The notes beneath the pieces were generated by a model. That model did no database searches. It saw nothing but the letters and a program-made list of their open reading frames with translations, and was not told the DNA's origin. A program made the position numbers and the translations under genes. A DNA stretch of 64,000 nt from Aporhodopirellula aestuarii. Its GTDB lineage: Bacteria; Planctomycetota; Planctomycetia; Pirellulales; Pirellulaceae. Numbering within the stretch: the first letter of the stretch is position 1; each line of letters starts with the position of its first letter. This document shows positions 59,368 to 64,000 of this stretch, in pieces. The stretch is taken from the NCBI RefSeq assembly GCF_023701485.1, contig NZ_JAMQBK010000062.1, positions 116,057 through 180,056 of the forward strand, in the 5' to 3' direction.

Positions 59368-62094
59368 CTAAGGCAGGAACGCGAATTCGTTGGTGTTGAT
59401 GAGCGTGCGGCAGAGCAACTCGATGCTTTGCGTTTGAGCAAACTCTACCGATGCGGTTAGTTCCGTTTGTGAGGGTCGGCGACAAAGCAACAATTCGAAA
59501 CACCGGTTGATTTGATCTTCGATCGAAGGACCTGACTCTGATTCCGCTCGATCTGCCAAGAGTTGAGCCTGGGTGACGACGAAATCGCTGTTCATCAAAT
59601 TGAGTGCCTGCAGCGGCGTTGTCGACACCGGACGTTTCGCTCGGATTTGCCCACAATCGGGAAAGTCGAACGCGGTAAATATCCGATCGTCGACGCGGCG
59701 CATGCGTTCTTGATATAGCATTCTTCGCCAAGTCTCGTCGCTGTGATTATCAATCACTTCCCACTGGGCGTATCGCTTCTTGACGTTGTGAATCCGGTAG
59801 CTGGGGCCGCCGATGGTGGAGTCGAGACGACCGCTCGCTTGAAGAACGCTGTCGCGAATCACTTCGGCTTCGACACGCCGCGGTGGGAACCGCCACAGTA
59901 GTTGTGCCGAGCCGTCTTTCGCGAGGCCGTCTTGGTCCGGGGTGCTGGATTGTCGGAACGCTCTCGAAAGTACGATTTGACGGATGATTGATTTCATCGA
60001 CCAACCTGAGTCGATGAACTGCGAGGTTAGCCAGTCGAGTAATTCGGGGTGTGTCGGTGGGGCACCTGCTCTGCCAAAATCGCTGGGTGTCGGGACGATT
60101 CCCGAACCAAAGATGTGGTGCCACATTCGGTTGGTCATCACGCGTGCGGTGAGCGGATTGTCCGATGCGACAAGCCATTCGGCGAACGCCTTTCGACGCT
60201 GAGGCCCCGGTGCGTTCGGTTCGACGTCCAGGTTACCGTTGAGCCGTTTCGGTGCGGCCGCAAAGACTTGGTCGCGAGGGCTTTCGGGGCTTCCCCGGGC
60301 GAGCACATACGTTTCCACCGGCGGCACGAATTGTCCCAAGAACGCAGGTTGTGGGCCTTCGATCAGTAACGCAGCAATCGTTTCTTGGATCTGTGACTGT
60401 AGGGCCTGGCGTTCTTCGTTTTCAGACGATCGTTTCTTCATTGCGGAAGTCGATGCGAACGGTTTCCAATCGCCATCGGCGTCGCGTATTTCAAGCTTGA
60501 AATCACCGTACTTGGATTGGTTCATGCCTTCCAAGTAATCGGTTTCAAGGAAATCTTCGCGGTTAGAACTGAGCCGGATCATGCCGATATCGAATGGGGC
60601 CGCGAACGCAAACTCGAGCCAAGGCGTTTCTTTGTTGCCTTTCTTGCTGACACCACGCCATCCTTTGGTTCCAAAGACACCGTCGTTTAGGTTTTTCGGC
60701 GGTTGATTGGGAACATGTGTGGTGGGATTGTCGGTGATGACGGTTCCCATGTCCTCCGCCAGAACGTTGCGTTGCTCGCCCGTGGATTCGAAGATTTCGA
60801 GTTCGTCGAGCATCACCCAGCGGCCGTCGAAGTGGATTCTCAGTTCGTCGATTGTCTTCGTTGGGAAATGGACTTCCTCATAGCCGGTCCAGTCTTCGAC
60901 CCATGCCCAGCCCTTGGAGCGCATCTGTTCGCGTAGTGTTTTGAGTTCGTCGCGCAATTGGGCGGCGCGTAATGTTCGGGGATGATCCGCGCCGAGTTCG
61001 GGGAACCGGCTCCCGAATTCGACGTCTTGGAACGCTGCCGTCATCGAGTAGTAATCATTGATCGAAATCGGATCGAACTTGTGATTGTGACACCGGGCAC
61101 AACCGATCGTGACGCCCATCATTGAGGCGCCGACCGTTTGCAGAACCTCATCCATTCGATCCGCGCGAGCTTGGCGAATCGCCGTTGGTTCTTGACCGAC
61201 GGTTGCCGCCGGTACGTGTGGCCCTGCAACGAGAAAGCCCGTCGCATCACCGTGACCCGTGATGTCACCAGCGATTTGCTCGCGGATGAATTCATCGTAC
61301 GGTTTGTCTTCATTGAATGAGCGAACGACGTAGTCTCGGTACATCCACGCGTTCTTACGATACAGATTGCTTTCGCTGCCGTTGGTTTCGGCCCATCGAA
61401 TCACGTCGAGCCAGTGCTGAGCCCAGCGTTCGCCAAAATGTGGCGACGCGAGCAATTCGTCGACGAGTTGTTCGTAGGCCGAGTCCGCGTCTTCGTTGAA
61501 TGCGGCGATAAAGTCAAACGTACGTTCGGGAGTTGGTGCGAGGCCCGTCAAGATGATCGAAACACGACGGATGAGCGAACGCGGATCCGCGGGGCGTGAA
61601 AAGGAGAGTCCCGCCTCGCTGAGTTTGGCGTGTACGAAGCCATCAATCGTGTGGTGATCAAATTCCGTTTGTCGAGGCAGGAATGCCCAGTGATCGATCT
61701 CTTCTTCGGCGACGTCGTCCATCTGCCCCGGCCAGATCGCACCTTCTTTGATCCAGCGTGTGATCAGCTCGATATCCTCGTCGGCGATCTTGTCTTCGTC
61801 AGGAGGCATCGCCATGTCTTCGTCGACATGACTGATCGCATCGACCAAGTAGCTTTTTTCGGGATGTCCGGGGACGATGGCAGCCAGACCGGAATCGCCG
61901 CCACGCAGCATGAAACCGCGTCGGTCGAGCCTTAAGCCGGATTCTTGCTCGTCTTCTCCGTGACAAAATAAACAGTTGTCGTCGAGGATCGGAAAAATGT
62001 CGTTTTCAAAATCAATTTCGGTGGCGGAGACAGTGGCCGTCATTCCGCACGCTAGAAACGCGAACAGGCAGAGGTTTTGTAGGTAGCACTTCAT
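59368..62094 (-). CDS. PSD1-type cytochrome c / DUF1549-DUF1553 protein
   Basis: 908 residues with a signal peptide (LCLFAFLACGMTATVSA). Residues 30-110 are a planctomycete-type cytochrome c with one haem motif Cys41-LF-Cys44-His45 and a Met ligand in DEDMAMPPDE. DUF1549 follows (DGFVHAKLSEAGLSFSRPAD, GERWAQHWLDVIRWAETNGS), then an ARCHNHKFDPIS motif, a galactose-binding-like insert (about 400-560), and DUF1553 (RVMTNRMWHHIFGSGIVPTP and later SDFGRAGAPPTHPELLDWL). The start ATG overlaps the sulfatase stop by four bases (ATGA), which implies co-translation. Located between that sulfatase and DUF1501; the three make one operon. Confidence 0.93.
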   Translation of the reverse strand: MKCYLQNLCLFAFLACGMTATVSATEIDFENDIFPILDDNCLFCHGEDEQESGLRLDRRGFMLRGGDSGLAAIVPGHPEKSYLVDAISHVDEDMAMPPDEDKIADEDIELITRWIKEGAIWPGQMDDVAEEEIDHWAFLPRQTEFDHHTIDGFVHAKLSEAGLSFSRPADPRSLIRRVSIILTGLAPTPERTFDFIAAFNEDADSAYEQLVDELLASPHFGERWAQHWLDVIRWAETNGSESNLYRKNAWMYRDYVVRSFNEDKPYDEFIREQIAGDITGHGDATGFLVAGPHVPAATVGQEPTAIRQARADRMDEVLQTVGASMMGVTIGCARCHNHKFDPISINDYYSMTAAFQDVEFGSRFPELGADHPRTLRAAQLRDELKTLREQMRSKGWAWVEDWTGYEEVHFPTKTIDELRIHFDGRWVMLDELEIFESTGEQRNVLAEDMGTVITDNPTTHVPNQPPKNLNDGVFGTKGWRGVSKKGNKETPWLEFAFAAPFDIGMIRLSSNREDFLETDYLEGMNQSKYGDFKLEIRDADGDWKPFASTSAMKKRSSENEERQALQSQIQETIAALLIEGPQPAFLGQFVPPVETYVLARGSPESPRDQVFAAAPKRLNGNLDVEPNAPGPQRRKAFAEWLVASDNPLTARVMTNRMWHHIFGSGIVPTPSDFGRAGAPPTHPELLDWLTSQFIDSGWSMKSIIRQIVLSRAFRQSSTPDQDGLAKDGSAQLLWRFPPRRVEAEVIRDSVLQASGRLDSTIGGPSYRIHNVKKRYAQWEVIDNHSDETWRRMLYQERMRRVDDRIFTAFDFPDCGQIRAKRPVSTTPLQALNLMNSDFVVTQAQLLADRAESESGPSIEDQINRCFELLLCRRPSQTELTASVEFAQTQSIELLCRTLINTNEFAFLP

Positions 62095-63701
62095 AGGGCG
62101 GCCTCCCAACCGGCATTCAATTGTTTTGTTAACGAGTCGACGAGGTCTGGATTGTCGGCGGCAATGTTGACCGACTCTTGCGGATCGGATTGATGATCGA
62201 AAAGTTCAACAAACACCGGCACTGCATCAGGTTGACGGTGATCTTTCCAAACGACGAATCGATATCGGTCCGTTCGCATCGCGTAGCCCATCAAGTGTTG
62301 TTCAAACAGTTCACGGTTCCAGTGTTCGGATTGCTGTTCTTTGACACGCTGTTCGACTTCGGTGATCAACGGTCCAAACCAGGTTTCACGCATGGCAGGC
62401 GAGAGCGGATTGGCTGCCCATTCCCGCATCGCCGGATTGGGATATTGGCTGAACACAGCCGACTTCCACTTTTGGTGCGGGGTATTGAGGAGCGGAACAA
62501 AACTGTGCCCTTCAACGTGATCGGGGACGGAGACTCCGGCGAGTTCGCAAAGCGACGGATAGATGTCAACAAGCTCGACCAATGCGTCCGTTTTCGCTCC
62601 GCGAGTCTTCATGTCGGGAGTCCAAATCATCAGCGGCACGCGAGTCGCAATCTCGTAGTTGGTCGCCTTGCCCCACACGCCCATGTCTCCGAGATGCCAA
62701 CCGTGGTCTCCCCAAACGACGATGATGGTGTTTTCGCGTAGACCTTCCTCTTCCAGAGCCGCAATCATCTTTCCGACTTGCGCGTCGACGTAACTGACAC
62801 AAGCGAGGTAAGCGTGTTTGAGTGTTCGGGAGAGTTCTGAACCGAGTGGTCCTGATTTGGGAATGCCCGCTCGCGTCCGCAATTCGAACGAAGCGTGTAA
62901 TCCCATCGCGGCGCCATCTTGCGGCGCCGCGTCGTTCGTCGCCATCGGGATCTGTGATGGGTCGTACATGTCCCAGTATTTCTTCGGTGCCACCCAATTC
63001 AAATGGGGACGCTTGAATCCCAGTGCCAAAAAGAAGGGCTGGTCCGGTTTTCGTGCCATCTCTTTTAACGTTGCGATCGCACGGAGCGTTTCGTAACCGT
63101 CACCATAGGCGTGGTCCGGGACGTCCGCACATTCGTATGCCGGACCGCTGGCGAGTCCTCGTTTCGCCGCCTCGCCGTATTTCGCGATCATCTCCCGGCG
63201 ATCTTCCGCCTGGATCCGTTGATTCTCCGGCAATGCAAACCCGTGAGTCGGTTTCTTGATTCCCGCCAATCGGCCGACCGGTTCGCGGCTCCAGGAGTTC
63301 TCTTCATCGTTGTCGCCTTGATGGAAGATCTTTCCCATGTAGACCGTTTCGTAACCGTTAGCGATTAGGTGCTGTGGCAGCGTCACGATGTCCGGTTGCA
63401 GTTCTCGCAACGAGACGTAGTTATGGAACAGCCCCGTGGTTTCGGGGCGGGCACCAGTCATCAAGCTCGCCCGGGATGGTCGGCAGATCGCTTGTTGGCA
63501 GTAGGCACGATTGAACAAGAGTCCGTCCGCGGCGAGTGCGTCGAGATGTGGCGTCACTGCGATGGGGGAACCGTAACAACCCAGCTCCGGACGCAAGTCA
63601 TCCACCGCGATGAACAGGATGTTTGGCCTATCCGCGGCGTCCGCGTGGCAACCCAATATCATCGTGAACAGGATCGTTAGGAATGGTTTAGCGCGAAGCA
63701 A
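62091..63701 (-). CDS. Sulfatase (iduronate-2-sulfatase-like S1)
   Basis: 536 residues from a TTG start supported by ATGGAG seven bases upstream. Leader LTILFTMILGCHADAA, with a possible lipobox ILGC, so it may be lipidated. Metal site RPNILFIAVDDLRPELGCYG, catalytic Cys73-Arg-Pro-Ser-Arg77 (AICRPSRASLMTGARPE), MGKIFHQGDNDEENSW, FFLALGFKRPHLNWVAPKKY and VWGDHGWHLGDMGVWGKATN, in the style of iduronate-2-sulfatase relatives. It starts the minus-strand operon with the cytochrome and DUF1501. The substrate is probably a sulfated glycan; the exact linkage cannot be read. Confidence 0.94.
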   Translation of the reverse strand: MLRAKPFLTILFTMILGCHADAADRPNILFIAVDDLRPELGCYGSPIAVTPHLDALAADGLLFNRAYCQQAICRPSRASLMTGARPETTGLFHNYVSLRELQPDIVTLPQHLIANGYETVYMGKIFHQGDNDEENSWSREPVGRLAGIKKPTHGFALPENQRIQAEDRREMIAKYGEAAKRGLASGPAYECADVPDHAYGDGYETLRAIATLKEMARKPDQPFFLALGFKRPHLNWVAPKKYWDMYDPSQIPMATNDAAPQDGAAMGLHASFELRTRAGIPKSGPLGSELSRTLKHAYLACVSYVDAQVGKMIAALEEEGLRENTIIVVWGDHGWHLGDMGVWGKATNYEIATRVPLMIWTPDMKTRGAKTDALVELVDIYPSLCELAGVSVPDHVEGHSFVPLLNTPHQKWKSAVFSQYPNPAMREWAANPLSPAMRETWFGPLITEVEQRVKEQQSEHWNRELFEQHLMGYAMRTDRYRFVVWKDHRQPDAVPVFVELFDHQSDPQESVNIAADNPDLVDSLTKQLNAGWEAAL

Positions 63702-64000
63702 ATGGTGACTCCATCGAACGTCTGAGGATGACTGACAGCGATAACCGCTGAGGTGGATAATGGGACTGCTGTTGCCCGCTGGCTCCGCGTTGGGAAGCTA
63801 ACGGCGGAGAAATGGCTGCTATTGTATGACAAATTAGCGGGTGTGTTGAGGGGATTCTTCCAATTTCTTCTTTTTTGTCGCAGGAGGTGTGCTTCTGTTT
63901 AGTGGTGAAGCAGTCTTTCCGCTTTCGTCGGGGGCATGTCAGCGGCAGTGACCTTGTTCAGTCAGGCGACTGCTTGAGCAGGTGTGCAGGAATCATCTGG
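63702..64000. other. Right-end region, no gene seen
   Basis: 299 bases. It must hold the promoter of the sulfatase operon near its left end. No open frame of interest reaches the right edge. Confidence 0.5.

Noticed and set aside
1..64000. tRNA genes, rRNA genes, CRISPR arrays, insertion sequences
   Set aside because: No cloverleaf, rRNA segment, regular spaced repeats or transposase was seen; small tRNAs could be missed without a scanner.

Overview
The window looks like a piece of a planctomycete chromosome, most likely a marine Pirellulaceae (Rhodopirellula-type) bacterium. This rests on the gene families present: seven S1 sulfatases, a DUF1501 / cytochrome-type DUF1549-DUF1553 pair, a DUF1559 pilin-like protein, the short 'small basic protein' shared by planctomycetes, verrucomicrobia and chlamydiae, DUF1080 proteins, WXXGXW repeats, and methanopterin-linked C1 metabolism (mch). 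Species cannot be fixed from the sequence alone.

Layout. 1-9 kb: the 3'-truncated O-antigen ligase-like gene, an exported M20 amidohydrolase, a zinc-ribbon/GYF_2 membrane protein, and a tight cluster mch / ATP-grasp ligase / OleC-like adenylating enzyme with overlapping ends. 8.1-19.1 kb: a small membrane protein, the small basic protein, a sulfatase with a degenerate active-site motif, dodecin, a very large PhoD-phosphatase/DUF1080 fusion, a Gly-rich PQQ-type beta-propeller and a WXXGXW-repeat protein. 19.5-24.1 kb: the translation block rpmI-rplT-pheS-pheT (PheT is a short form without the N-terminal tRNA-binding OB domain; infC is not adjacent) and a single-domain response regulator. 24.4-31.1 kb: an ECF sigma factor translationally coupled to an anti-sigma-like membrane protein, a fatty acyl-AMP ligase fused to an acyl carrier protein, a divergent type II thioesterase, and a DTW-domain protein. 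31.5-34.9 kb: pflB-pflA, a complete pyruvate formate-lyase system.

35.2-63.7 kb is a polysaccharide-degradation region. After an alpha/beta-hydrolase-like protein lacking the usual nucleophile and two divergent sulfatases come a TTG-started ECF sigma factor and a FecR-like membrane protein with a C-terminal LamG-like domain. They are followed, all on the same strand, by two sulfatases, a GH97 glycosidase, a DUF1559 protein with a downstream terminator, a tiny lipoprotein, another sulfatase, a beta-propeller protein of the size of lambda-carrageenases, a GH82 (iota-carrageenase)-like beta-helix and a two-domain DUF1080 protein. A converging operon (sulfatase, PSD1-type cytochrome, DUF1501) closes the region. 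Read together, this is a candidate locus for a sulfated galactan such as carrageenan: lyases/hydrolases cut the chain, sulfatases remove sulfate, GH97 and DUF1080 act on the oligosaccharides, and the sigma/FecR-LamG pair may sense the substrate. The substrate assignment is inference. The strongest sequence support is the GH82-like gene, where the Glu and His catalytic positions and their spacing are kept but the catalytic Asp is a Gly.
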